Below are positions 1 to 9,477 of a stretch of 25,012 nucleotides of DNA, piece by piece. Position 1 is the stretch's first letter. Each line of letters begins with the position of its first letter. The translations under genes and the position numbers were made by a program. Location: positions 1 to 25,012 of the forward strand of contig JANPLZ010000152.1 of assembly GCA_031422555.1 (NCBI GenBank). The letters run 5' to 3'. The notes under the pieces are model-generated. The model made no database searches. It saw only the letters and a program-made list of their open reading frames with translations, and was not told the origin of the DNA. The stretch comes from JANNAT01 sp031422555 (lineage in GTDB: Bacteria > Pseudomonadota > Alphaproteobacteria > Rhodobacterales > Rhodobacteraceae).

Positions 1-2945
1 ACTTCGGTCAGGGTTTTCACATCACGCCGTTTCAGCGGCCCCATGTAATCATCCAGCGGATGGCCCGACAGATAAAACCCGACTGCCTGATGTTCTTGGG
101 TCAACCGCTCTATCGGCAGCCAGTCATCGCGAAACGGCAGCCGGGGTTCGGGAATATCGGCCCCCGCCTCGCCAAACAATGATACCTGATTTGACGATTT
201 CGCCTCATGGATCGCAGCTGAATAGGCGGCAAGCGCGTCAAGGCTTTCAAAAACCCGGGCGCGGTTGGGGTCCAGCACGTCAAACGCCCCGGCGCGGGCC
301 AGCATTTCCAGTGGGCGTTTGCCGACCCGCTTGATATCAACCCGGCGCGCCAGATCGAACACGGTCGAGAACGGTTTCTCGCGCCCATCCACCCGGCGGG
401 CATCGGCAATCAGCTTCATCGCCTCGGGGCCGACGCCTTTCAGCGCACCCAGCGCATAGACCACCGCCCCGTCGCGCACCGTAAAGCCGGGCAGGGATGC
501 GTTCACGCAAGGGCCTACGGTTTTCAGGCCCAGTTTGTCAACCTCGCGCTTATACACCGCCAGCTTATCAGTCAGGTGAATATCGCAGTTCATCACGGCG
601 GCCATGAATTCAACCGGATGATTGGCCTTCAGGTACGCCGTCTGGTAACTGACCACCGCATAGGCCGCCGCATGCGATTTGTTAAACCCATAATTGGCGA
701 ATTTCTCTAGCAGGTCAAAGACTTCGCCTGCCTTGGCGGCCGCGATGGCATGGGTATCAAACGCGCCTTGCACAAATTTCGGACGTTCCTTGGCCATTTC
801 GGCGGCAATCTTTTTGCCCATGGCGCGGCGCAAAAGATCCGCCCCGCCCAGCGAATAGCCGCCCATAACCTGTGCAATCTGCATCACCTGTTCCTGGTAG
901 ACGATGATGCCTTGGGTTTCGGCCAGAATATGATCAATCGTCGGATGGATCGATTCCAGCGCCCGCAGGCCGTTTTTCACTTCGCAATAGGCCGGGATAT
1001 TTTCCATGGGCCCGGGACGATACAGCGCCACCAAGGCCACGATATCTTCGATGCAGGTCGGCTTCATGCGGCGCAGCGCGTCCATCATGCCGCTGGATTC
1101 AACCTGAAACACCGCAACGGTTTTGGCCGAGGCGTAAAGATCATAAGACGCTTTATCATCCAGCGGGATCAGGTTGATATCAAAACGGATATCGCGCAGG
1201 GCCAGCAAATCCATCGCGTTCTGGATCACGGTCAGAGTTTTCAGACCCAGAAAGTCAAACTTGACCAGACCCGCGGCTTCGACCCATTTCATGTTGAACT
1301 GCGTGGCGGGCATATCGGATCGTGGGTCTTGATACAGCGGCACCAGTTCGTCCAACGGACGGTCACCAATCACCACGCCCGCCGCATGGGTTGATGCGTT
1401 GCGCAGAAGACCTTCCAACTGCTGACCGTAGGTCAACAGCCGGGCAACCACCTCTTCCTTGGCGGCCTCGCGCAAGCGCGGCTCGTCCGCCAACGCCTTG
1501 GTAATGCTGACAGGTTTGACGCCTTCAACCGGAATCATCTTCGACAGGCGGTCAACTTGGCCATATGACATTTGCAGAACCCGACCCACATCGCGGATTG
1601 CGGCTTTTGACAGCAACGCGCCAAAAGTGATGATTTGCCCCACCTTGTCGCGACCATATTTGGCTTGGACGTATTCGATCACCTCTTGGCGGCGGTCCAT
1701 GCAAAAGTCGATGTCGAAGTCGGGCATCGACACCCGTTCAGGGTTCAAAAACCGCTCAAACAACAGCGCATAGCGCAGCGGGTCCAAATCGGTAATCGTC
1801 AGCGCATAGGCCACCAGACTGCCAGCCCCAGACCCCCGCCCCGGCCCGACCGGAATGCCCTGACCTTTGGCCCAGATGATGAAATCGGCAACGATCAGGA
1901 AATAACCGGGAAAGCCCATTTTCTCGATGATTGTCAGCTCAAAATCCAGCCGCGCCTGATATTCGGGCACGCTGACCGCATGAGGGATCACCGCCAGTCG
2001 CGCCTGCAGCCCGGCATTGGCGGCGCGGCGCAATTCGGCCACTTCGTTATCAGCGAATTTCGGCAGGATCGGATCGCGTTTGAACGCAGCAAAGGCGCAG
2101 CGCCGCGCGATTTCTACTGTGTTGGCAATGGCTTCGGGCAGATCGGCGAACAGCGCCACCATTTCAGACTCAGACTTCAGATAGTGCTGCGGTGTCAGGC
2201 GGCGGCGCGGTTGTTGCTGATCAACATAGGCGCCCTCGGCAATACAGATCAGCGCGTCATGCGCTTCAAACATCTTGGCGTCGGGGAAATACACATCATT
2301 GGTGGCCACCAAAGGCAGGCCCAGCGCGTAAGCCAATTCGATATGGCCATGCTCGGATGCGGCTTCGGCATCCGGCAGGCGGCCCCCCTCGGTCGGATGG
2401 CGTTGCAATTCGACATAAAGCCTGTCGGGAAACGCCGCTGCCAGCCGTTGCATCAACGCCCGTGCCTTTGGCATTTGCGCGGTCTGCAGCAACCGCCCGA
2501 TGGGGCCATCCGGGCCGCCGGTAAGACATATCAGACCGGTCGAATGCGCCTCAAGTTCGGGCAGGGTGATTTGCGGCAACTGCCCGCCACCGGTTTTGAC
2601 ATGGGCGTCAACGTAAAGGCACGAGTTCAACTTCATCAGGTTCATATACCCCGCCTCGGTCTGCGCCAGCAGAACGATGGGCGCGGGCAGGCGAAGCCGC
2701 TCACCCGTGCCAGCCGGATCATAGGCCAGGCTGATCTGACAGCCGACAATCGGCTGCACGCCCGCCTCACGCGCCGTGACCGAAAATTCCAGCGCTGCAA
2801 ACATGTTGTTGGTGTCGGTCACCGCCACGGCGGGGGCATCGGTTTTGATGCAATGCTTAATCAGGTTTTTGACGGGCACCGCGCCTTCCAGCAACGAATG
2901 CTCGGTATGGACGCGCAGATGAATGAATCGGACGGGTTTTGCCAT
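1..2945 (-). CDS. dnaE: DNA polymerase III alpha subunit, C-terminus cut by window edge
   Basis: This is the catalytic subunit of the replicative DNA polymerase. About 981 codons are inside the window, and bacterial DnaE is usually about 1150-1180 residues, so roughly the last 180 are missing. Reading leftward from the ATG at 2945, the protein starts MAKPVRFIHLRVHTEHSLLEG, a PHP-domain beginning with its His motif. The polymerase palm follows with MPDFDIDFCMD, whose aspartates fall near residues 409-413, and then VKFDFLGLKTL. GFNKSHAAAYA lies further on. A clamp-binding type motif, QVSLF, starts at residue 920. No frameshift was noticed. No strong Shine-Dalgarno sequence precedes the ATG, but the start fits the family and the codons upstream do not look coding. 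It is divergent from the xdh genes. The protein lacks features of the error-prone DnaE2 type context (no imuA/imuB neighbours), so the replicative enzyme is the best call. Confidence 0.96.
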   Translation of the reverse strand, partial: MAKPVRFIHLRVHTEHSLLEGAVPVKNLIKHCIKTDAPAVAVTDTNNMFAALEFSVTAREAGVQPIVGCQISLAYDPAGTGERLRLPAPIVLLAQTEAGYMNLMKLNSCLYVDAHVKTGGGQLPQITLPELEAHSTGLICLTGGPDGPIGRLLQTAQMPKARALMQRLAAAFPDRLYVELQRHPTEGGRLPDAEAASEHGHIELAYALGLPLVATNDVYFPDAKMFEAHDALICIAEGAYVDQQQPRRRLTPQHYLKSESEMVALFADLPEAIANTVEIARRCAFAAFKRDPILPKFADNEVAELRRAANAGLQARLAVIPHAVSVPEYQARLDFELTIIEKMGFPGYFLIVADFIIWAKGQGIPVGPGRGSGAGSLVAYALTITDLDPLRYALLFERFLNPERVSMPDFDIDFCMDRRQEVIEYVQAKYGRDKVGQIITFGALLSKAAIRDVGRVLQMSYGQVDRLSKMIPVEGVKPVSITKALADEPRLREAAKEEVVARLLTYGQQLEGLLRNASTHAAGVVIGDRPLDELVPLYQDPRSDMPATQFNMKWVEAAGLVKFDFLGLKTLTVIQNAMDLLALRDIRFDINLIPLDDKASYDLYASAKTVAVFQVESSGMMDALRRMKPTCIEDIVALVALYRPGPMENIPAYCEVKNGLRALESIHPTIDHILAETQGIIVYQEQVMQIAQVMGGYSLGGADLLRRAMGKKIAAEMAKERPKFVQGAFDTHAIAAAKAGEVFDLLEKFANYGFNKSHAAAYAVVSYQTAYLKANHPVEFMAAVMNCDIHLTDKLAVYKREVDKLGLKTVGPCVNASLPGFTVRDGAVVYALGALKGVGPEAMKLIADARRVDGREKPFSTVFDLARRVDIKRVGKRPLEMLARAGAFDVLDPNRARVFESLDALAAYSAAIHEAKSSNQVSLFGEAGADIPEPRLPFRDDWLPIERLTQEHQAVGFYLSGHPLDDYMGPLKRRDVKTLTE

Positions 2946-3171
2946 GATCGCAGACTAGCGGCGGCCGCGCGGCGGGGAAAGCGGGCATTGCGGCAAAACC
3001 TGTGGGCAAAAGCCAAATTCAGGGGCTTGTCAGATCGTTTACCTTTGGGCTTTTATGATGGCAGGAATGGGTAACACCAATCCCGGCGCGTCTGTTGCTT
3101 TCCGCCACATCGGGCGATGGATGCCGCTGCCCTTTTGGGGCGAAACCGAAAAGACCGTGGCAGGACAGATC
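2946..3171. promoter_or_regulatory. Divergent intergenic region between dnaE and xdhA
   Basis: These 226 bases must carry the promoters of dnaE (leftward) and of the xdh operon (rightward). A possible rightward -35 hexamer TTGTCA is at 3027-3032, with TTTTAT at 3051-3056 as a weak -10 (18-base spacer). The xdhA frame stays open back to an ATG at 3055, so part of this stretch looks like coding DNA without being so. I saw no convincing riboswitch or clear operator here. Confidence 0.35.
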
Positions 3172-4563
3172 ATGGCCGAAATTGCGTTTCTGTTGAACGG
3201 AACGCCGGTGCGCGTGGCAAACCCACAGCCCACGCAAACCCTGCTGGATTGGTTGCGGCTGGACCGCGGCCTGTGCGGCACCAAGGAAGGCTGCAACGAA
3301 GGCGATTGCGGCGCTTGCACCGTGATGATCACCGATGCAGATGGCGCGCGGGCGCTGAACGCCTGCATTCTGTTTTTGCCGCAATTGCAGGGCAAAGCCG
3401 TGCGCACCGTGGAAGGTATCAGCGGCCCCCAAGGGCAGATGCACCCGGTGCAAACCGCGATGGTCGATCATCACGCCAGCCAATGCGGATTTTGCACACC
3501 GGGTTTTGTGGTGTCGATGGCGGTTGGCCATCTGAATGGGCGCAGGGATCACGATGATGTGCTGGCGGGCAACCTGTGCCGTTGCACGGGCTACGCCCCG
3601 ATCATCCGGGCCGCGATGGCGGTGGAAGCCGCACCCGTGCCAGACTGGATGCACGGCGATACGGCGTTTGCCGCGGCGCAAACACCGCTGGCAGACAGCG
3701 CTGCATCCGGCGCGTTTTGCCCTGACAATTCAGACGATCTGGCCCATTGGTATGCGGCCAACCCAGATGCCACCCTGATTGCAGGGGCGACCGATGTGGG
3801 CCTGTGGGTGACCAAGCAAATGCGTGATCTGCCCCGCGTGGCCTTTCTGGGCGGGGTCAGCGATCTGAAACAGATCGAGACGCGTGGCGGCATGATCAGC
3901 ATCGGCGCTTGCGTGACGATCGAAGATTTACGCGCGGCAATGGCCCCTTTACATCCGTCTTTTGCCGAAGTGCTGCGACGCTATTCGTCGGTGCAAGTGC
4001 GCAACGCGGCCACCATTGGCGGCAATATTGCCAACGGATCCCCCATCGGTGATGGCCCGCCCGCCCTGATCGCCCTAGGGGCCACGCTGCATTTGCGGCG
4101 CGGCGACGAGATGCGGAAGATGCCACTGGAAGCCTATTTTGTCGATTACCGCCGTCAGGATCGCCGCCCCGGTGAATTTGTGGCCGCGATCACCCTTCCG
4201 GCATCCGCGCCAAATCTGCGCTGTTACAAGCTGTCGAAACGCTTTGATCAAGACATCTCGGCGGTCTGCGGCTGTTTCAATGTGACCGTGCAAGACGGCC
4301 TTGTTACCGCCGCCCGCATTGCCTTTGGCGGCATGGCAGGCACGCCCAAACGCGCGGCGGCGGTTGAGGCGGCTTTGATCGGTCGGGCGTGGACGCTTGC
4401 CAGCATTGCCGCTGCGCAAGCCGCATTTAGCACTGATTTTCAACCGCTTAGCGATATGCGGGCGACGGCGGCCTACCGCTTGCAAACAGCGCAAAACATG
4501 CTGCAACGGTATTTTCACGATTTGGCAGGCCAGCCGGTTGATATTCTGGCGGTGGTGCCATGA
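3172..4563 (+). CDS. xdhA: Xanthine dehydrogenase, small subunit (2Fe-2S and FAD)
   Basis: This cytoplasmic subunit passes electrons from the molybdenum site through two 2Fe-2S clusters to FAD and on to NAD+. Counting from the ATG at 3172 the protein has 463 residues, very close to what I recall for Rhodobacter capsulatus XdhA. The plant-ferredoxin-type cluster uses Cys41, Cys46, Cys49 and Cys65 (CGTKEGCNEGDCGACTV). The second cluster uses Cys105, Cys108, Cys136 and Cys138 (CGFCTPG and CRCTGY). The FAD domain shows LIAGATDVGLW and NIANGSPIGDGPPAL. I prefer 3172 because the family starts with a short strand before the first cluster and AGGA sits just upstream. The open frame back to 3055 adds 39 residues unlike the family. 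The stop overlaps the xdhB start by four bases (ATGA), implying translational coupling. Confidence 0.95.
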   Translation: MAEIAFLLNGTPVRVANPQPTQTLLDWLRLDRGLCGTKEGCNEGDCGACTVMITDADGARALNACILFLPQLQGKAVRTVEGISGPQGQMHPVQTAMVDHHASQCGFCTPGFVVSMAVGHLNGRRDHDDVLAGNLCRCTGYAPIIRAAMAVEAAPVPDWMHGDTAFAAAQTPLADSAASGAFCPDNSDDLAHWYAANPDATLIAGATDVGLWVTKQMRDLPRVAFLGGVSDLKQIETRGGMISIGACVTIEDLRAAMAPLHPSFAEVLRRYSSVQVRNAATIGGNIANGSPIGDGPPALIALGATLHLRRGDEMRKMPLEAYFVDYRRQDRRPGEFVAAITLPASAPNLRCYKLSKRFDQDISAVCGCFNVTVQDGLVTAARIAFGGMAGTPKRAAAVEAALIGRAWTLASIAAAQAAFSTDFQPLSDMRATAAYRLQTAQNMLQRYFHDLAGQPVDILAVVP

Positions 4564-6914
4564 GCATGGGAAAATCGCTGCCGCATGACGCCGCTGCCCT
4601 GCATGTCACCGGGGCTGCGCGCTATGTCGATGATGTGGCGTTGCCTGCGGGCGCGCTGCATCTGGCGTTTGGACTGTCAGAATGCGCGCATGGCGATATC
4701 ACCGCACTGGATTTGACGCCCGTGCGCACCGCCCCCGGCGTGGTGCTGGTGCTGTCTGCGGCCGATTTTGCCGACATGCCCGATTGCAGCCCATCGGCGC
4801 GGGACGAGCCACTGCTGGCCACCGGCTGCGTGCAGTATCTGGGCCAGCCGGTGTTTCTGGTGGTCGCCGACAGCCATCTTGCCGCGCGTCGTGCGGCGCG
4901 TTTGGCCAAGATCAGCTATGCCGCCCGCCCTGCCATTTTGACGATTGATCAGGCAATGGCCGCGAATACGCGGTTCGAACAGGGGCCGGTGATCTGGGCC
5001 AAAGGCGATGCGGCGGCAGCCATTGCAACCGCCCCGCACCGAATTGACGGCAGCTTTGACGTGGGCGGCCAAGAGCATTTCTATCTGGAAGGTCAAATCG
5101 CCGCCTGCCTGCCGCAAGAGGATGGCGGCATGATGGTGTTGTCATCAACCCAGCATCCGACTGAAATTCAACATAAAATCGCTCATGCCCTGCATCTGCC
5201 GATGGCATCGGTGCGGGTCGAAGTGCGCCGCATGGGTGGCGGTTTTGGCGGTAAGGAAAGTCAGGGCAACGCGCTGGCCATCGCTTGTGCGGTGGCGGCG
5301 CAGACGACCGGGCAGCCCTGTAAAATGCGCTATGACCGCGATGACGACATGATGATCACCGGCAAACGCCACGATCTGCGCATTCTCTATCGCGCCGGAC
5401 TTGACGCTGATGGCCGGGTGCTGGGGCTGGAATTCACCCATTTGATGCGCTGTGGCTGGGCGCAGGATTTGTCGCTGCCGGTGGCCGACCGCGCCATGCT
5501 GCATGCCGACAATTGCTATCATCTGCCCGCCATCCGCATCGAATCGCACCGGCTTCGCACCAATACCCAAAGTGCCACCGCCTTTCGCGGCTTTGGCGGC
5601 CCCCAAGGCATGATCGGGATCGAGCGGGTGATGGATCACGCAGCCTTTGTGCTGGGGCGCGATCCACTTGCGGTGCGGCGCGCGAATTTTTATGCCGGGA
5701 TGGCGGATAGGTCTGCCTTTGGCAAGCTGGAACAATCCGATCGTTCCGGCCTGAGTATTTCCGCCAAAATGAATAACCAGACCACCCCCTATCATATGCC
5801 GGTTGAGGATTTCATCGGCCACGATCTGGTGGCGCACCTCGCGCAAACCGCTGACTACACCGCGCGCAAAGCGGCGATTGCGGCGTGGAATGCCACCAGC
5901 CCGATCTTGAAACGCGGCATTGCCCTGACCCCGGTAAAGTTCGGGATTTCCTTTACGCTGACCCATCTTAATCAGGCCGGGGCTTTGGTGCATGTCTATC
6001 AGGATGGCTCTGTCCAGATGAACCACGGTGGCACCGAAATGGGCCAGGGCCTGTTTCAAAAAGTGGCCCAAGTGGCGGCAGGCGTGTTTGGAATTGATGT
6101 GGGACTGGTAAAAATCACCGCAACCGATACCGGCAAAGTGCCCAATACCTCGGCCACCGCCGCGTCATCGGGGGCGGATTTGAACGGCATGGCCGTGGCT
6201 GCTGCCTGCCGAACCATCCGCGAGCGGATTGCCGGGTTTCTGGGCGGCAAATTTGGCGTGGCGCCTTCGCTGGTGCGGTTCGATTCGGGTCAGGTGCGGG
6301 TGGCGGGTGAGGTGTTTGGCTGGGCCCAAGTGGTTGGCTGGGCCTATCTTGCGCGGATTTCGATGTCCTCGACCGGGTATTACGCCACCCCCAAAATCAT
6401 CTGGGACCGGGTGCGCGGATCGGGGCGGCCCTTTTTATACTTCGCCTATGGCGCGGCGGTGACCGAAGTGGTGATCGACACTTTTACCGGCGAAAACCGC
6501 ATTCTGCGCGCCGATTTGTTGCATGATACCGGCACCAGCCTGAACCCCGCGCTGGATATGGGCCAGATAGAGGGTGCCTATGTGCAAGGCGCGGGATGGC
6601 TTACCACCGAAGAATTGGTCTGGGACACGGCGGGCGCGCTGAAAACCCATGCGCCCAGCACCTATAAAATCCCGGTCAGTTCGGACCGGCCGCGCATTTT
6701 CAATGTGGCATTGTGGGACCGGCCCAACGCCGAGGATACGGTGGGGAAATCCAAAGCGGTGGGCGAGCCGCCGTTGATGCTGGGAATTTCGGCGTTCTTT
6801 GCGCTGTCAGATGCGGTGGCCGCCTGCGGCGATGGCGCAACCTATCCGGCGCTTGATGCGCCAGCCACACCGGAACGCATCTTGGCCGCGGTGCAAAGGC
6901 AACGCCATGATTGA
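4560..6914 (+). CDS. xdhB: Xanthine dehydrogenase, large molybdopterin subunit
   Basis: This is the catalytic subunit that hydroxylates hypoxanthine to xanthine and xanthine to urate at a sulfurated molybdenum cofactor. It has 784 residues, as expected. Visible motifs are GGQEHFYLEGQ, RRMGGGFGGKESQGN, TAFRGFGGPQGM, TEMGQGLFQK and AVGEPPLML. Aligned by motif with bovine and R. capsulatus enzymes, Glu233 (KESQ), Arg311 (ADRAMLH) and Glu736 (VGEPPL) match the two substrate-orienting residues and the catalytic glutamate. All three are present, so a true xanthine dehydrogenase is favoured over aldehyde or nicotinate relatives. The start overlaps the end of xdhA and the gene is followed closely by xdhC. 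No lesion was seen. Confidence 0.95.
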   Translation: MSMGKSLPHDAAALHVTGAARYVDDVALPAGALHLAFGLSECAHGDITALDLTPVRTAPGVVLVLSAADFADMPDCSPSARDEPLLATGCVQYLGQPVFLVVADSHLAARRAARLAKISYAARPAILTIDQAMAANTRFEQGPVIWAKGDAAAAIATAPHRIDGSFDVGGQEHFYLEGQIAACLPQEDGGMMVLSSTQHPTEIQHKIAHALHLPMASVRVEVRRMGGGFGGKESQGNALAIACAVAAQTTGQPCKMRYDRDDDMMITGKRHDLRILYRAGLDADGRVLGLEFTHLMRCGWAQDLSLPVADRAMLHADNCYHLPAIRIESHRLRTNTQSATAFRGFGGPQGMIGIERVMDHAAFVLGRDPLAVRRANFYAGMADRSAFGKLEQSDRSGLSISAKMNNQTTPYHMPVEDFIGHDLVAHLAQTADYTARKAAIAAWNATSPILKRGIALTPVKFGISFTLTHLNQAGALVHVYQDGSVQMNHGGTEMGQGLFQKVAQVAAGVFGIDVGLVKITATDTGKVPNTSATAASSGADLNGMAVAAACRTIRERIAGFLGGKFGVAPSLVRFDSGQVRVAGEVFGWAQVVGWAYLARISMSSTGYYATPKIIWDRVRGSGRPFLYFAYGAAVTEVVIDTFTGENRILRADLLHDTGTSLNPALDMGQIEGAYVQGAGWLTTEELVWDTAGALKTHAPSTYKIPVSSDRPRIFNVALWDRPNAEDTVGKSKAVGEPPLMLGISAFFALSDAVAACGDGATYPALDAPATPERILAAVQRQRHD

Positions 6915-6924
6915 CCGGGGGCAG

Positions 6925-6949
6925 GAAAATTTTTCGGCGAAAGAAATTC
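6925..6949. repeat. AT-rich imperfect palindrome with TTCGGCGAA core
   Basis: Between the xdhB stop and the preferred xdhC start lies an imperfect inverted repeat centred on TTCGGCGAA, with AAAATTTT on the left and AAGAAATT on the right. It stands out from the GC-rich surroundings and resembles the palindrome at 24200-24220. Its position inside an operon, partly overlapping a possible upstream extension of xdhC, makes a promoter role less obvious. Confidence 0.45.
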
Positions 6950-6964
6950 GCACGGGCGGCTGTG

Positions 6965-7915
6965 ATGTTTGATTTGTTGGCGCTGCAACAGGCTGTGATG
7001 CACCATGGCCGGGTGGCGCGGGTGGTGATTGCGGGGTTTGAAGGATCGTCTCCGCGCGAAGTTGGGGCGTCGATGCTGGTCTGGGCAGGCGGGCAATCGG
7101 GCACGATTGGCGGGGGTGCGCTGGAATGGCTGGCCGCAGCGGTGGCCCGCGACGCAGCAGCAACGGCGCGCGCGCGGCTGGACCGCCATGCATTGGGGCC
7201 GGGCATGGGCCAATGCTGTGGCGGGGTCGTCAGCCTGTTGACTGAAATTTACGATGCCGACAGCGTGGCGGGTCTGGCACCCGACCTGATCGCGCGCGCG
7301 CTGCCCGGCACGGATGATGCGGCACGCCAAACGCCCCTGGCCGTGGCCCGCCTGCAGGCCCGGGCGCGCGGCCAAGGCGTGATGCCGCCGTCCGGGGTTG
7401 TGCAGGGCTGGATGGTAGAGCCGGTTTTGCACACACAACGACAACTTTGGGTCTGGGGCGCGGGCCATGTCGGGCGCGCGGTGGTGGCGGTGATGGCGGG
7501 AGTGCCGGGCGTTGCAATCACGTGGGTCGATACCGCGCTTGACCGCTTTCCCGAACATTTTCCCGCCAATGTGCGCGCATTGCCTGCGGACGACCCCGGC
7601 CTTGCGGTGGCATTGGCCGCCAAAGATGCCGAGCATATCGTGCTGACCTATTCGCACGCGCTGGACCTTGATCTGTGCCACCGGTTGCTGACCCACGGTT
7701 TTGCCCGCGCCGGGTTGATCGGGTCGGCCACCAAATGGGCGCGGTTTCGGGCGCGGCTGACGGCTTTGGGCCACGCCCCCGCCGCGATTGCCCGCATTGA
7801 ATGTCCGATCGGCGACCCGAGGTTTGGCAAACACCCGCACGCGATTGCCATCGGCGTGGCAGCGGCCTTTCTGACCCCCCGCCAAGCCCATGTGCAACAG
7901 GAGCGCGCGCGATGA
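6965..7915 (+). CDS. xdhC: Xanthine dehydrogenase accessory protein XdhC
   Basis: XdhC binds the molybdenum cofactor, helps its sulfuration and inserts it into XdhB; it is not part of the mature enzyme. The 316-residue product has the N-terminal XdhC/CoxI signature (VIAGFEGSSPREVGASMLV, GTIGGGALE) and a Cys pair at 84-85 in GQCCGG, matching the conserved cofactor-binding cysteine. The C-terminal Rossmann-type part shows WGAGHVGRAVV and AGLIGSATKWARF. I chose ATG 6965 (MFDLLALQQAV). A TTG at 6911 in the same frame would add 18 basic residues read through the palindrome at 6925-6949, which is less like the family. The stop overlaps the next gene by four bases. Confidence 0.93.
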   Translation: MFDLLALQQAVMHHGRVARVVIAGFEGSSPREVGASMLVWAGGQSGTIGGGALEWLAAAVARDAAATARARLDRHALGPGMGQCCGGVVSLLTEIYDADSVAGLAPDLIARALPGTDDAARQTPLAVARLQARARGQGVMPPSGVVQGWMVEPVLHTQRQLWVWGAGHVGRAVVAVMAGVPGVAITWVDTALDRFPEHFPANVRALPADDPGLAVALAAKDAEHIVLTYSHALDLDLCHRLLTHGFARAGLIGSATKWARFRARLTALGHAPAAIARIECPIGDPRFGKHPHAIAIGVAAAFLTPRQAHVQQERAR

Positions 7916-9450
7916 CCCCAACGGATCGGCCCATTTTGCTGGCGGTTGACGGTGTGACCAAGGCCTATCCCGGCGTGGTGGCCAATGCGGATGTCAGTTT
8001 TGTTATCCGCGCCGGCGAGGTTCATGCGCTGCTGGGGGAAAACGGCGCGGGCAAATCAACGTTGGTCAAGATGATCTACGGCTTGGTCAAACCCGATTCC
8101 GGGCGGATGGTGTGGCGCGGCATGGCCTTTGCCCCCCCCGAACCCCGCGCCGCGCGGGCGGCGGGTGTGGCGATGGTGTTTCAACATTTCAGCCTGTTCG
8201 AGGCGCTGAATGTTGCTGAAAACGTGGCTTTGGGCATGGAAAATCCGCCTGCGATGTCGGCGCTGGCCGAGAAAATCCGGGCGGTGTCGCAGTCGTATGG
8301 CCTGCCGCTGGACCCTGCCCGCCGGGTTGGCGATCTGTCCGCGGGCGAGCGTCAGCGGGTTGAGATCATCCGCTGTTTGCTACAATCGCCCAAATTGCTG
8401 ATCATGGATGAGCCGACCAGCGTTCTGACCCCACAAGAGGTGGAAATTCTGTTTCGCACTTTGCGTCAGTTGGCGGCCGAAGGCACCTCGATCTTGTATA
8501 TCAGCCACAAGCTGGAAGAGATTCGTGCGCTGTGCGATACGGCGACCATTTTGCGCCGTGGTCGGGTGGTGGCCAGTTGCACGCCGCGCGTGACCACTGC
8601 CCGCGACATGGCCGAACTGATGGTTGGCGCGGTTTTGACCCCGCCCAAACGGGCCGCGCGCCAAGACTGGGGCGACGCGCAGGCGGCGTTGCAGGTGGTG
8701 GGGCTGTCGGTGGCGTCGCCCATTCAGTTTGGCACTTCGTTGAAAAATATCTCGTTTGCGGTGGCGCGGGGCGAGGTTCTGGGCATAGCGGGGGTGGCGG
8801 GCAACGGGCAGGATGAACTGCTGCTGGCGCTGTCGGGCGAAATCAAATCGCAACCCGGCATGGTGCGCGCGGCGGGGCGCGATGTCAGTCGCCTGGGGCC
8901 TACCGAGCGGCGCGCTGCGGGCTTTGCCTGTGCGCCCGAAGACCGGCTTGGCCACGCCGCGGCCCCCGATATGACGCTGGTTGAAAACGCCTTCCTGACC
9001 GGGGCCATGCGCAAGGGTCTGGTCAGACGCGGCTTTATCGACTGGGCGGCCACGCGCAGCTTTGCCGATCAGATCATTGCGGATTACGATGTGCGCACGC
9101 CGGGCAATCATGTGGCAGCGCGGGCTTTGTCGGGCGGCAATTTGCAAAAATTCGTCATCGGCCGCGAATTGTCGCAAACCCCCGATGTCATCGTGATCAA
9201 CCAACCAACCTGGGGTGTTGATGCCGCCGCCGCCGCCGCCATTCGCCAATCGATTCTGGACCGGGCCGCGGCGGGTGCGGCGGTGGTGGTGATCAGTCAG
9301 GATCTGGACGAATTGCTAGAGATTTCAGATAGTTTTGCCGCGTTGAACAGTGGCACCCTGTCTGCGCCGCGCCCGGTGCAGGGACTGACGATGGATCAGA
9401 TCGGGCTGATGATGGGGGGCGCACATGGGATCGAGGTGGCCCATGCGTAA
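7912..9450 (+). CDS. ABC transporter ATPase, tandem-domain, BMP/nucleoside import type
   Basis: This cytoplasmic ATPase powers an importer of the sugar/nucleoside (RbsA/YufO-like) class. The 512-residue protein has two ABC domains. The first has Walker A GENGAGKST (42-50), signature LSAGERQR and Walker B LLIMDEPTSVL. The second has a degenerate Walker A (GVAGNGQDE, no GKS/T), signature LSGGNLQK, and INQP where the acidic Walker B pair would be. The same degeneracy is common in this family, so one composite site probably hydrolyses ATP. A run of six GCC codons (9223-9240) follows the second site. The start ATG at 7912 overlaps the xdhC stop, and an open frame runs further upstream but is xdhC shadow. 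The partners are the two permeases and binding protein downstream. The substrate is inferred to be purine from its xdh neighbours. Confidence 0.92.
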   Translation: MTPTDRPILLAVDGVTKAYPGVVANADVSFVIRAGEVHALLGENGAGKSTLVKMIYGLVKPDSGRMVWRGMAFAPPEPRAARAAGVAMVFQHFSLFEALNVAENVALGMENPPAMSALAEKIRAVSQSYGLPLDPARRVGDLSAGERQRVEIIRCLLQSPKLLIMDEPTSVLTPQEVEILFRTLRQLAAEGTSILYISHKLEEIRALCDTATILRRGRVVASCTPRVTTARDMAELMVGAVLTPPKRAARQDWGDAQAALQVVGLSVASPIQFGTSLKNISFAVARGEVLGIAGVAGNGQDELLLALSGEIKSQPGMVRAAGRDVSRLGPTERRAAGFACAPEDRLGHAAAPDMTLVENAFLTGAMRKGLVRRGFIDWAATRSFADQIIADYDVRTPGNHVAARALSGGNLQKFVIGRELSQTPDVIVINQPTWGVDAAAAAAIRQSILDRAAAGAAVVVISQDLDELLEISDSFAALNSGTLSAPRPVQGLTMDQIGLMMGGAHGIEVAHA

Positions 9451-9477
9451 CGCCGTCCAACCACGGGGAGGTCAACG

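Noticed and set aside
1635..3074. Long plus-strand open frame (479 codons)
   Set aside because: It is antisense to the clearly recognisable dnaE gene and its translation, rich in His, Arg and Gln, is typical of a shadow frame in GC-rich DNA.
3055..3171. Upstream start giving xdhA a 39-residue extension
   Set aside because: The extension has no family match and lies in the probable promoter; the ATG at 3172 has a ribosome site and gives normal length.
2946..3171. Purine- or xanthine-sensing riboswitch ahead of xdhA
   Set aside because: I looked for a conserved multi-stem fold and saw none that could be supported by eye; a covariance-model search would be needed.
5145..6071. Minus-strand open frame (308 codons)
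   Set aside because: Antisense to xdhB, whose motifs cover the same bases.
6842..7921. Minus-strand open frame (359 codons)
   Set aside because: Antisense to the xdhB end and all of xdhC; composition is that of a shadow frame.
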